Assembly: GCA_937138955.1 (NCBI GenBank)
Contig: CAKZPJ010000011.1
Span: forward strand, 1 to 17,080
Direction of reading: 5' to 3'
DNA from: an uncultured Flammeovirgaceae bacterium
GTDB lineage: Bacteria; Bacteroidota; Bacteroidia; Cytophagales; Cyclobacteriaceae
DNA: 17,080 bases
This document shows positions 1 through 7,407 of the stretch, one piece after another (position 1 is the stretch's first letter; the number at the start of each line of letters is the position of its first letter). The position numbers and the translations under genes were made by a program. Under the pieces are notes generated by a model. That model searched no databases and was not told the origin of the DNA. It was given only the letters and a program-made list of their open reading frames with translations.

Positions 1-1
1 T

Positions 2-964
2 TCTACTTCTACGGTCTCCCGTGCTCTGCACGATCATCCGCGCATTTCGATATCTACTAAGCGAGCTGTACGGATACTAGCCCAAGAGCTGAATTTTCAA
101 CCTAATCCCCTGGCCATGAATCTGCGAATGCAGCGAACCAAGACCATCGGAGTGATCGTGCCTAAAATCAGCTATCCGTTCTATGCATCGGCCATCACTG
201 GCATTGAATCAGTAGCCTTTCAGGAAGGATACAATATCGTTATTTGTCAGTCTAATGAATCTTACGAACGAGAAGTAGCGAATATTAAATCACTTTTATT
301 AAGCCGGGTAGATGGTATTGTGGTTTCTTTAGCCGGTGAAACCGAACAGTATTCTCATTTTCAGAAGGTGTTAGACCGAGGTGTACCCCTGGTTTTCTTC
401 AATCGAATTTGCCCCGATCTATCGGTATCTCAGGCAGTGATTGACAACTTCTTGGCGGCTACCCAGGCCGTTAGCTCACTTATTCAGCACGGTTGTAGAC
501 GAATTGGACTGCTGGCTGGACCTGCTAAAATTGAGATCAGTAATGAACGCTTACGAGGCTATCAGAAAGCACTAGCTCAACACCAAGTTCCGTTTGATTT
601 GAATTTAGTTGCGCACTGCGATTATAGCGAAGCTAGCGGATATGCCCAGGCTACCCACCTGCTTCAACTACCGAGTCCCCCGGACGGAATATTTGCTGTA
701 AGCGATCGGTTGGCTATTGCTGCTATGAGAGCACTTAAAGACCACAATAAGCGTATTCCGGAAGATATAGCAGTGGTTGGGTTTAACAATGATCCGGTAG
801 CGATGGTCGTTACTCCCCAGCTATCTACCATTGATCAGAATGCTGAACAAATGGGTGAAACCGCTGCTAAACTATTGTTTGATCAGCTACGATCGCCAGA
901 TGCAAAAACTAGGAAAATCACGCTAAAAACCCGGTTATTGGAACGGAAATCCGTAAAAAAATAG
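2..964 (+). CDS. LacI/GalR-family transcriptional regulator, 5' end outside window
   Basis: The reading frame is open from the first complete codon at base 2, so the gene starts left of the window. The first visible residues, STSTVSRALHDHP, are the recognition helix of a LacI-type helix-turn-helix, followed by the hinge (QPNPLAMNLR). From about residue 45 onward comes the periplasmic-binding-protein-like effector domain: KTIGVIVPKISYPFYA at its start, the subdomain crossover near GCRRIGLLAGP, and DGIFAVSDRLAIAAMRAL and PEDIAVVGFNND near the end. Only about 10-15 residues of the DNA-binding head are missing. An ATG at 116 lies inside the hinge and is not the true start. The protein should bind a sugar or sugar phosphate and a palindromic operator. 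The effector cannot be read from sequence. It lies 46 bp upstream of an aldolase gene on the same strand, which suggests, but does not show, a sugar-related regulon. Confidence 0.93.
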   Translation, partial: STSTVSRALHDHPRISISTKRAVRILAQELNFQPNPLAMNLRMQRTKTIGVIVPKISYPFYASAITGIESVAFQEGYNIVICQSNESYEREVANIKSLLLSRVDGIVVSLAGETEQYSHFQKVLDRGVPLVFFNRICPDLSVSQAVIDNFLAATQAVSSLIQHGCRRIGLLAGPAKIEISNERLRGYQKALAQHQVPFDLNLVAHCDYSEASGYAQATHLLQLPSPPDGIFAVSDRLAIAAMRALKDHNKRIPEDIAVVGFNNDPVAMVVTPQLSTIDQNAEQMGETAAKLLFDQLRSPDAKTRKITLKTRLLERKSVKK

Positions 965-1010
965 TAGTTTGCGACTCCCAATATTTTTAGAACTATTAAT
1001 CCTAACTTCT

Positions 1011-2078
1011 ATGAAAAAGTTTGAACCCGGCGTACTATACGGCGATACCCTAATAGAATTTTTTGATTACGCCAAAGAAAAAGGGTTCGCTCTACCCGCT
1101 GCCAATGTGATCAGCAGTAATTCAATTAATGCTGCTTTAGAAACTGCCCGAGAGGCACAATCAGCCATTATTATTCAGTTTTCTAACTCAGGTGCGGCGT
1201 TTCTGGCCGGTAAAGGATTGAGTAATGATGGTCAACAAGCCTCTATTGCTGGAGGAATCGCCGGAGCCCAGCACGTGCATACCATGGCCAAGCACTACGG
1301 AGTACCAGTGATCTTGCATACTGATCATGCCGCCAAAAAGCTACTTCCCTGGATTGATGGCTTACTAGATGCCGGTGAAGAGTACCATAAGCAACACGGT
1401 CGTCCGTTGTTCAGCTCGCATATGCTAGATCTTTCGGAAGAGCCGCTAAAAGAGAATGTAGAAATTAGCAAAAAGTACTTTGAGCGGATGAATGCCCTAG
1501 GTATGGCGATTGAGGTTGAACTGGGCGTAACCGGTGGCGAGGAAGACGGAGTAGATAATACCGACGTAGATGTTTCCAAACTCTACACTCAGCCCGAAGA
1601 AGTAGCGTATACCTACGAAGAATTGAAGCAGGTTGGTGATCGCTTTACCGTAGCCGCCGCCTTTGGTAACGTACACGGAGTATACAAACCGGGTAATGTG
1701 AAACTGACTCCTACCATATTACGCGATTCTCAAAAGCACATTGAAGAAAAGTATAGTACTTCTAGTAAGCCGGTATACTTTGTATTTCACGGGGGTTCAG
1801 GTTCCACCCAAGAAGAAATACGGGAAGCGATTGGCTACGGAGTGATTAAAATGAACATCGATACTGATTTACAGTGGGCCTTCTGGGACGGAGTTCGCAA
1901 CTATTACGAAGATAAAAAAGGCTACTTGCAAGCTCAGATTGGAAACCCTGAAGGGGACGATAAACCCAATAAGAAGACCTACGATCCTCGCGTTTGGCTA
2001 CGCGAAGCCGAAAAAAGCTTCATAACGCGCCTCACCGAAGCCTTCGAAGATTTGAACGCGGTAGGGTCTAACGCATAA
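1011..2078 (+). CDS. fbaA: Class II fructose-bisphosphate aldolase
   Basis: Zinc-dependent aldolase that interconverts fructose 1,6-bisphosphate with dihydroxyacetone phosphate and glyceraldehyde 3-phosphate in glycolysis and gluconeogenesis, in the cytoplasm. The product has 355 residues, close to the about 359 of E. coli FbaA (the longer class IIA type). Visible signatures are HTDHAAKKLLPW with Asp105 and metal ligand His106, a Glu-rich stretch GVTGGEEDGVDN at 172-183, FGNVHGVYKPG with metal ligand His222, VFHGGSGS with metal ligand His260, and the phosphate-binding NIDTD at 282-286. I chose the ATG at 1011 because the family begins at about this point. A TTG at 969 is in frame but adds 14 hydrophobic residues with no counterpart. 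The upstream LacI-type regulator ends 46 bp earlier, so co-transcription is possible. Confidence 0.96.
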   Translation: MKKFEPGVLYGDTLIEFFDYAKEKGFALPAANVISSNSINAALETAREAQSAIIIQFSNSGAAFLAGKGLSNDGQQASIAGGIAGAQHVHTMAKHYGVPVILHTDHAAKKLLPWIDGLLDAGEEYHKQHGRPLFSSHMLDLSEEPLKENVEISKKYFERMNALGMAIEVELGVTGGEEDGVDNTDVDVSKLYTQPEEVAYTYEELKQVGDRFTVAAAFGNVHGVYKPGNVKLTPTILRDSQKHIEEKYSTSSKPVYFVFHGGSGSTQEEIREAIGYGVIKMNIDTDLQWAFWDGVRNYYEDKKGYLQAQIGNPEGDDKPNKKTYDPRVWLREAEKSFITRLTEAFEDLNAVGSNA

Positions 2079-2088
2079 TGATTAATCA

Positions 2089-2135
2089 ATGACTGATGAA
2101 TAATGAATAGTGGAATCACATTACTCATCAGTTAT
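2089..2135. repeat. Imperfect inverted repeat in the spacer after fbaA
   Basis: ATGACTGATGAATAAT (2089-2104) and ATTACTCATCAGTTAT (2120-2135) are inverted copies that match at 14 of 16 positions and could fold into a stem with a 15-base loop. The sequence resembles AT-rich spacer repeats seen elsewhere in this window, for example at 8763-8880. There is no T tract after it, so I do not call it a terminator. Confidence 0.55.
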
Positions 2136-2140
2136 CAATC

Positions 2141-2183
2141 ACCCAATTAGTTTTTTCACTATCACATTTAGTGAAAACTGGGT
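2141..2183. terminator. Hairpin downstream of fbaA, possible terminator
   Basis: A perfect 9-bp stem TTTTCACTA (2153-2161) / TAGTGAAAA (2169-2177) encloses a 7-base loop, and an outer ACCCA/TGGGT pair extends it. It lies 75 bp after the fbaA stop. The T run is on the 5' side of the stem on the plus strand, so if it terminates by the usual mechanism it is better suited to the minus strand. That makes the terminator label tentative. Confidence 0.35.
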
Positions 2184-2200
2184 AGCTGAAACTTGATCTT

Positions 2201-2243
2201 CCCGAGTGAGGGTAGTTACCGACTGGTAACAATCTTCGCTCGG
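2201..2243. promoter_or_regulatory. Hairpin in the leader of the kinase-like gene
   Basis: An inner stem GTTACC (2215-2220), loop GACT, GGTAAC (2225-2230) is flanked by a second paired block, CGAGTGA on the left against TTCGCTCG on the right. Together they form a stacked hairpin that ends about 39 bp before the start codon at 2282. There is no T tract. It may be a leader RNA structure or an operator. The role is unknown. Confidence 0.4.
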
Positions 2244-2281
2244 TTGACGATACACCTCCAGTTGTTTCTTGAAGAGTACTG

Positions 2282-2923
2282 ATGTCTCAAAACAATGTAA
2301 AGTATGAAATACAACATGTCCTTTCAGGAAAGAGCCAAGTTAGCCATGGAACAGTTATCCAAGCAATTGCCAGTTACCTTAAAGCAGGCACGCCAACAAG
2401 CTCAGTGGTTGAAGCAGATAAGCAGTACAAACAGCAAGAAACAGAGGAGTTAGTTGCCTATGCTGTGCAGAATAAGCTTTGGGTAGAAACCATCAATTTC
2501 TCCAACTTCATATCCGCCGGAGCCGAACAGCGAGTGTACATTAAGGATGAGAAATCAGTATATAAACTGAATGACTCAATCTATTATGCCTCTTGGATAG
2601 ATTATCTACACAATTTATTACTCAATAACTTCTTTTTTCCTGATACTGCTTATCAGCTAGTGGGCTTTCACCAGCAAGAAAATACCTTGTATGCCGTAGT
2701 AACTCAACCTTTCGTAAGAGCTAATCAGCCTACGAATTTAGCACTGGTAAAAGCTTTTATGGAGAATAATGGGTTTGAGAACACGCGTAATCATGATTAT
2801 TATAATCCAGAACTTGGTATAATATTAGAAGATTTGCACGATGAAAACGTGCTCACCCAAAATGGCGTACTTTTCTTTATTGATACCGTCTTTTACATCA
2901 AGCCCGAAGTATTCTGGAATTGA
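2282..2923 (+). CDS. Kinase-fold protein resembling the kinase domain of polyvalent proteins
   Basis: 213 residues with no signal peptide and no membrane segment. From about residue 70 it reads as a small, degenerate protein-kinase fold of the type found in phage and conjugative-element polyvalent proteins. AGAEQRVYI (79-87) stands where the nucleotide-binding loop would be. VYKLN (93-97) offers a candidate lysine, Lys95. LEDLHDENVL (182-191) looks like a catalytic loop with Asp187 and Asn189, and FFIDTVFY (198-205) has an aspartate where a DFG motif would be. The N-terminal 60 residues (KSQVSHGTVIQAIASYL) are a separate small conserved-looking region of unknown role. Function is not established: it could phosphorylate a protein or small molecule, or be inactive. 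It stands alone behind a structured leader and converges on ppc with only 24 bp between stop codons. Family assignment is by recognition only. Confidence 0.72.
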   Translation: MSQNNVKYEIQHVLSGKSQVSHGTVIQAIASYLKAGTPTSSVVEADKQYKQQETEELVAYAVQNKLWVETINFSNFISAGAEQRVYIKDEKSVYKLNDSIYYASWIDYLHNLLLNNFFFPDTAYQLVGFHQQENTLYAVVTQPFVRANQPTNLALVKAFMENNGFENTRNHDYYNPELGIILEDLHDENVLTQNGVLFFIDTVFYIKPEVFWN

Positions 2924-2947
2924 TAATGTCCAATAGACGAGAAATCC

Positions 2948-5704
2948 CTACCCTGTAGCCCGAATACCGCCAGAGATAGCATTCACGGTTAGTAATAAAT
3001 CTATCAGAATAGATTCATCGCCGTTACCGGAAGCTTTGTTGCTGCGCCAAGTGCGGATTTGGGAAATCTGGTGTTGATGCAACGTGGCTAGCTTAGGTTG
3101 GCGCAGGGCAATCATTTTGGCAATGCGGGGCCTTCGTTCTTGAATAGTGCTACCGTAAATGGTTTCAATAACTTGTCGGGTACGGTTCAGTTCGGCCAGT
3201 ATCTGCTCCATAAACCGGTCGCGAAGGTTGCTATCTTCTACCAAAGCAGCGTAGTCGTGCATAATAGATTCATCGGCAATCAGCACCCCCGAGCTAGAGT
3301 TCGTTAGAATATAGCGAAGTGGGGCGTAGCTTATGGCCTGTTCCTTAAGAAGGGCAAAGTCTTCGGGGCGTTCATTTTGTAATTGCTCTAGGGCAGTACC
3401 CACTCCGTACCAAGCAGTTAGAGAAAAACGAGCTTGGCTCCAACTAAATACCCAGGGAATGGCTCTCAAGTCATTCAAGGTTCGTTGTCCGGTACGTCGG
3501 GCAGGGCGTGAACCAATGCGACTAGCTTCAATCACATCAATGGGCGTAGCTTGGGAGTAAAAGTCCATAAAGCCATCTGCTTTCAGCAACTTTCCGTAGT
3601 ACTGGCTACTTACGTCCGATAGATAATCCATGATTGGTTCTAGCGGATGGTTGGATGCTTCCGTGCCTTGCTGTCGAATGGTGGCTTTGGTTGTTCCAGC
3701 CAGCATCAGTTCCAGGTGATACGTGCTAGTGATCAGGTTGGCGTACTTCTGGGCAATAGTTTCGCCTTGTTCAGTCAGACGATAATCGCCCTGCAAACTT
3801 TGGTGAGGTAAAGATTCCAGAAAGCGATGTGTCGGCCCACCGCCCCGGCTCACGGTACCCCCTCGGCCGTGAAAGTAACGAATGCGTACTCCGTGTTTTT
3901 TTCCAACTTCGGTGAGATTTCTTTGTCCCCGATTCACATTCCAGAGGCTTGCAAAAATACCGCCATCTTTGTTACTATCGCTGTAGCCGACCATTACCTG
4001 CTGCACTGGTGCGGCCTGCTTAGGCTCACTCGCTTGATTTTGTTCTTGCTGGTAAGCTAAACTTCGTTGGGTAATAGGGTGCTCCAGAAACTTATCTAGA
4101 ATCTTCGGGCTGCCTTTCAAGTCATCAATTGTTTCAAACAGTGGCACTACCGGAAGCTCACTGACTAGCCCTTCATCGCTCCAGAAAACTAATCCGGCTT
4201 CGCGACCTAGCAGATACACCGTGAGCAAATCGGAAACGCTGCGCGTCATACTAATAATGAGTGCACCTAGTCCGTTGGAACCGTAGTGTTGAATAAACTG
4301 ATGTACTACTCGATAGCAATCCAGTACCGCCTGCGCTTCTTTTGGCAATACTGCTTCAGCCTGCGTAAACGGACGAGCCGATTGAAGTTCTCGCTCTAAA
4401 AAATTGATACGTTGTTCTTCCGACCAGTCGGCATAATCGGTGCTTGGCAGATCGCCATTCGTGAGTACAGCCGCTTGTAATAACTGGGAAACGGCCTTAT
4501 CGTGGAAACCGCTGTTTTGCCGGATATCTAATGAGGCTAGATGAAAGCCAAATGTCTGCACTTTACGAACGATAGGTTCTATCTCGCTCTGAGCTACTGA
4601 ATGGGCGTTCACCTGGTGAAGTGTTTCTTCTAATAGCGTAAGATCATTCAGCAGTTCGGAGCTTCGTTGGTAGGAATACGGTTTTTCGTTTAAGTTACCG
4701 TATATATCTAGCGGAATACAGTGGGACATTAGATTGACCAACTGTCGCCACGGCTCGTTAGTATTACGCGTCAGAATAGCCTTCGATGGCTCACCTATGC
4801 GCTCGCTTATTTCGCCTATCTTCTTTTTCAACTGATCCGGAACTACCCCCCGGGTATCAGTGAAGCTTAGCTTAGCCGCTAATTGATCTAAATCTCGGGC
4901 ATGCAATTGTAGTGCTTGGCGACGAAGTTCTTGTAGCGTTTCTTCGGTTACTTCGGAAGTTACGAAGGGGTGTCCGTCGCGGTCGCCGCCCACCCAATCG
5001 CCAAATCTGATTTGAGGAAGTGCTTTATAGGTTTCTACTTGTTTAGGATCGAAGCCAGCGTAGCTCCAGGCATCGCGCAGCCGCTGGTCTACCCGCACTA
5101 GACTCTGAGGAAAGACGTAGGTCAGATAATACATCATGTTCCGTAACTCATCCGATACGGTCGGCTTTTCCAAGTAGATTTCACCGGTGCGCCATAAAAT
5201 CTCCAGTTGGTTTTTAATAGCTTCGCGGATGCCCTGCTGCTCCTGAGGTGTCCATACCGGATTCTCCCGTTTTACGAGGAGTAAGTACATATCGCGCAAG
5301 TGGCGTAACACCGTTGCTCGTTTAGCTTCGGTAGGATGAGCGGTAAACACCGGCTCAATACGAATCTGTGGTAACTGGGCAGCAATATCTTTTTCTGAAA
5401 AACCTTCCTTGGTTAACTGCTGAAACGCCTTAGCCCACAACCCCGAAATCCGATCCAAACCATCTTCAGTTTCTAGCTTACGTCTATATTGAGCAGTAGC
5501 ATTTTCTTCTACCAAGTTTAACCACTGAAAGTAGGTAGCAAACAGCCTTACCATGTTACGGTTCATTGTTTCCGGTTCGTGGTCAATAGCATTAGCCAAC
5601 TGAGGTTCTCCCAATGATTGGAGTACCTCGCGAAGGCAGTCGCTCAGAAACTGGGTATCGTTTTCTACTTTTTCAACATCAATGGAAGCATCGGTAACAA
5701 GCAT
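2948..5704 (-). CDS. ppc: Phosphoenolpyruvate carboxylase
   Basis: Carboxylates phosphoenolpyruvate with bicarbonate to oxaloacetate, replenishing the TCA cycle, in the cytoplasm. Its 918 residues match the usual bacterial length (about 880-930). Motifs in order are VFTAHPTEAKR with catalytic His123, GGDRDGHP (239-246), the MVGYSDSNKDGG block (571-582), the mobile glycine-rich loop FHGRGGTVSRGGGPTH (611-626), and AIPWVFSWSQ in the C-terminal domain. The C-terminus ends GGIRATG, where most family members end in a form such as RNTG or QNTG, so the last glycine that inserts into the active site is kept. It is divergent from a carbonic anhydrase gene across a 260-bp spacer, which fits a shared need for bicarbonate. 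No allosteric behaviour can be read with confidence. Confidence 0.97.
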   Translation of the reverse strand: MLVTDASIDVEKVENDTQFLSDCLREVLQSLGEPQLANAIDHEPETMNRNMVRLFATYFQWLNLVEENATAQYRRKLETEDGLDRISGLWAKAFQQLTKEGFSEKDIAAQLPQIRIEPVFTAHPTEAKRATVLRHLRDMYLLLVKRENPVWTPQEQQGIREAIKNQLEILWRTGEIYLEKPTVSDELRNMMYYLTYVFPQSLVRVDQRLRDAWSYAGFDPKQVETYKALPQIRFGDWVGGDRDGHPFVTSEVTEETLQELRRQALQLHARDLDQLAAKLSFTDTRGVVPDQLKKKIGEISERIGEPSKAILTRNTNEPWRQLVNLMSHCIPLDIYGNLNEKPYSYQRSSELLNDLTLLEETLHQVNAHSVAQSEIEPIVRKVQTFGFHLASLDIRQNSGFHDKAVSQLLQAAVLTNGDLPSTDYADWSEEQRINFLERELQSARPFTQAEAVLPKEAQAVLDCYRVVHQFIQHYGSNGLGALIISMTRSVSDLLTVYLLGREAGLVFWSDEGLVSELPVVPLFETIDDLKGSPKILDKFLEHPITQRSLAYQQEQNQASEPKQAAPVQQVMVGYSDSNKDGGIFASLWNVNRGQRNLTEVGKKHGVRIRYFHGRGGTVSRGGGPTHRFLESLPHQSLQGDYRLTEQGETIAQKYANLITSTYHLELMLAGTTKATIRQQGTEASNHPLEPIMDYLSDVSSQYYGKLLKADGFMDFYSQATPIDVIEASRIGSRPARRTGQRTLNDLRAIPWVFSWSQARFSLTAWYGVGTALEQLQNERPEDFALLKEQAISYAPLRYILTNSSSGVLIADESIMHDYAALVEDSNLRDRFMEQILAELNRTRQVIETIYGSTIQERRPRIAKMIALRQPKLATLHQHQISQIRTWRSNKASGNGDESILIDLLLTVNAISGGIRATG

Positions 5705-5964
5705 AGAAAATGTGAGATATGGGATAAGAAATATGAAAAATTGAAAGTTGACAATTGGCAGTAAAAAGTCAATAAAAGCGTCCGCTCATAGATAGTGATG
5801 ATGGGTGTTCTAAGATGCACCAAAAACCAACCCTCAAAACTAATTTATAATAGTTATACTATTACGTTTAGTTGCAATACCCTATCTTGATAGATACAAT
5901 CTTAGGAATAACTAGACGAAAATTCTACGAAAAAATTAAAAAAGTAATTTAGACCAAAAGAAAC
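5705..5964. promoter_or_regulatory. Divergent intergenic region between ppc and carbonic anhydrase
   Basis: This 260-bp AT-rich spacer must hold the promoters of both flanking genes. Two short inverted repeats lie in it: TAATAG-ttata-CTATTA (5848-5864) and CTATC-tt-GATAG (5882-5893). Either could be an operator. Near 5735-5775 there is an AT-rich stretch similar in style to the spacer repeats elsewhere in the window. I did not find a convincing TAnnTTTG box in either direction, so exact promoter positions are not given. Confidence 0.45.
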
Positions 5965-6591
5965 ATGAAGCTAGAAACCATTTTTAAGCATAATCAGCAA
6001 TGGGTGCAGGAAAAACTCAGTATTGACAATGAGTACTTCGAGAACTTAGCAAAAGGACAGCAGCCTGAAATTTTGTATATCGGCTGTTCAGATAGCCGGG
6101 TGACCGCCGAGGAGATGATGGGAGTCAGTTTAGGGCAGGTATTTGTCTATCGCAACATCGCCAATATGGTTTCTAGTCTGGACCTAAGTGCCATGTCGGT
6201 TATCAACTATGCGGTGAATCATTTAGGGGTAAAGCATATCGTGGTGTGCGGACACTACTACTGCGGGGGGGTGAAAGCCGCAATGCAAGCTCAGGATTTG
6301 GGTATTCTAAATCCCTGGCTTAGAAACATTCGGGATGTGTATCGACTGCATAAAGAAGAACTCAATGCAATAGAAGATGAAGATGAGCGCTACAATCAGT
6401 TAATCCGGCTAAATGTGCGGGAGCAATGTGTGAATGTGCTAAAAACTGCCGAAGTGCAGGTAGCTTACCGTAAAAACGCTCTTCAGGTACACGGGTGGGT
6501 GTTCGATATCCGCACCGGTCAGATTATCGACCTTGAACTAGACTTAGACAAAATTCTGGGAGGTATTATGGAAATCTATGCGTTAAGTTAG
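5965..6591 (+). CDS. can: Beta-class carbonic anhydrase
   Basis: Interconverts carbon dioxide and bicarbonate with a zinc ion in the cytoplasm. The 208-residue protein has the full beta-class active site: GCSDSRV with zinc ligand Cys41 and the Asp43-Arg45 dyad, and CGHYYCGG with zinc ligands His97 and Cys100. Length and the pattern LGQVFVYRNIAN fit the Can/CynT type. There is no signal peptide, so it is intracellular. No cyanase gene is nearby, which speaks for a housekeeping (Can-like) role rather than cyanate metabolism. The divergent neighbour ppc consumes bicarbonate, so the pair likely couples supply and use. Its stop codon overlaps by a few bases the end of the decayed permease on the other strand. 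Confidence 0.95.
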   Translation: MKLETIFKHNQQWVQEKLSIDNEYFENLAKGQQPEILYIGCSDSRVTAEEMMGVSLGQVFVYRNIANMVSSLDLSAMSVINYAVNHLGVKHIVVCGHYYCGGVKAAMQAQDLGILNPWLRNIRDVYRLHKEELNAIEDEDERYNQLIRLNVREQCVNVLKTAEVQVAYRKNALQVHGWVFDIRTGQIIDLELDLDKILGGIMEIYALS

Positions 6592-7276
6592 CGTTCTTGG
6601 CCAGCTAGAAAGACAACAGCCCATGACCCCGAAGCGTCATTCATCAATAAGTACGCGAGCGGAACAGCGATCACGATAGCCAGCAGTACCATTTTCACAA
6701 AGCTAGCGAGCAGTAGTATGATGATCTGCAGTACGGAAGCTCCTAGCACCTTACGGATGCCAATCTCCTTATTGCGACGCTCGGCCATGTAAGAGGCCAG
6801 TCCGAACAGACCTAGGCAAGCGATTAAAATAGCTAATATTGAGAAGGTTTGGGCGAGATCCGCCATGCGGGACTCAGCCTGGTATATCCGCCCGAACTCA
6901 TCGCTTAGAAACCAGTAGTCAAAATCAACGTTTGGACACACCTCTTTCCACTGATTTTCTAAGTATGCTAAATGTGTTTATAAGTTCTCGGTAGGCAGTT
7001 TCGCATAAACGATCTGTGGGGTGTGGGCGGGCGTTTATCGCCAGTGGCTCAATCGTCTGATGCATAGAGCGGTAGGGGAAATCTTCCACCACCCCGATAA
7101 CCGTACCCGAGCGTTCGGTTTGGGAATTACGGACTTCCATACCTAATACTTCGTCTAGTTCCACCCCCAAATTCCGCAAAGCGGCTTCATTCAGAAGATA
7201 AGCGTTAGAATCAGATGGGTTGCTCGAGTCAAAGAAGCGGCCGGTAATCAGTTCCAGGTCGTAGACCAGGTTTGTA
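6588..7276 (-). pseudogene. Decayed internal fragment of an FtsX-like ABC transporter permease
   Basis: Read on the minus strand, the stretch from about 7276 encodes LELITGRFF and RSGTVIGVVEDFPYRSMH, typical of the periplasmic domain of the roughly 800-residue FtsX/MacB-like permeases of Bacteroidota. The frame then breaks between about 7025 and 7005. Homology resumes in another frame as VYAKLPTENL, is cut by a TAA at 6980-6978, and continues as LAYLENQWKEVCPN, then YQAESRMADLAQTFSI, the membrane helix LAILIACLGLFGLASYMAE and the hallmark NKEIGIRKVLGASV. Homology stops after PLAYLLMN, before the last helix. So both ends are missing, and there is one frameshift and one nonsense codon. The gene is dead. 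The rest (about 550 N-terminal residues and about 45 C-terminal ones) is not in the window. Confidence 0.88.
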
Positions 7277-7407
7277 TATGCTTGACTATAGGCGATTTAC
7301 TATTTTGGCTAAAAGGCTATATTTGTCCGGTTTCAGGGCGGATCTGCTCTATATCGGACAAATAATTGACTCGGCTAATTCTTTAGTCAGTGATGTAAAA
7401 GTTCAGA
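7277..7407. other. Short non-coding gap with an inverted repeat
   Basis: Between the permease relic and the end of thrC there is no supported gene. The gap holds the inverted repeat TATTTGTCCGGT (7320-7331) / ATCGGACAAATA (7353-7364), 11 of 12 positions matching, with 21 bases between the arms. It lies 44-88 bases downstream of the thrC stop. It could be a remnant end of a lost element, an operator, or a transcript-end structure. A 61-codon plus-strand reading frame runs across it into thrC antisense and is not a convincing gene. Confidence 0.5.

Noticed and set aside
969..1010. TTG start adding 14 residues to fbaA
   Set aside because: The added residues (MRLPIFLELLILTS) have no counterpart in class II aldolases. 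The ATG at 1011 gives the family N-terminus.
2924..2947. Terminator between the kinase-like gene and ppc
   Set aside because: No stem or T tract is seen in the 24-bp gap.
3098..4060. Three plus-strand reading frames inside ppc
   Set aside because: They are antisense to the coding frame of a well-conserved enzyme and show no domain.
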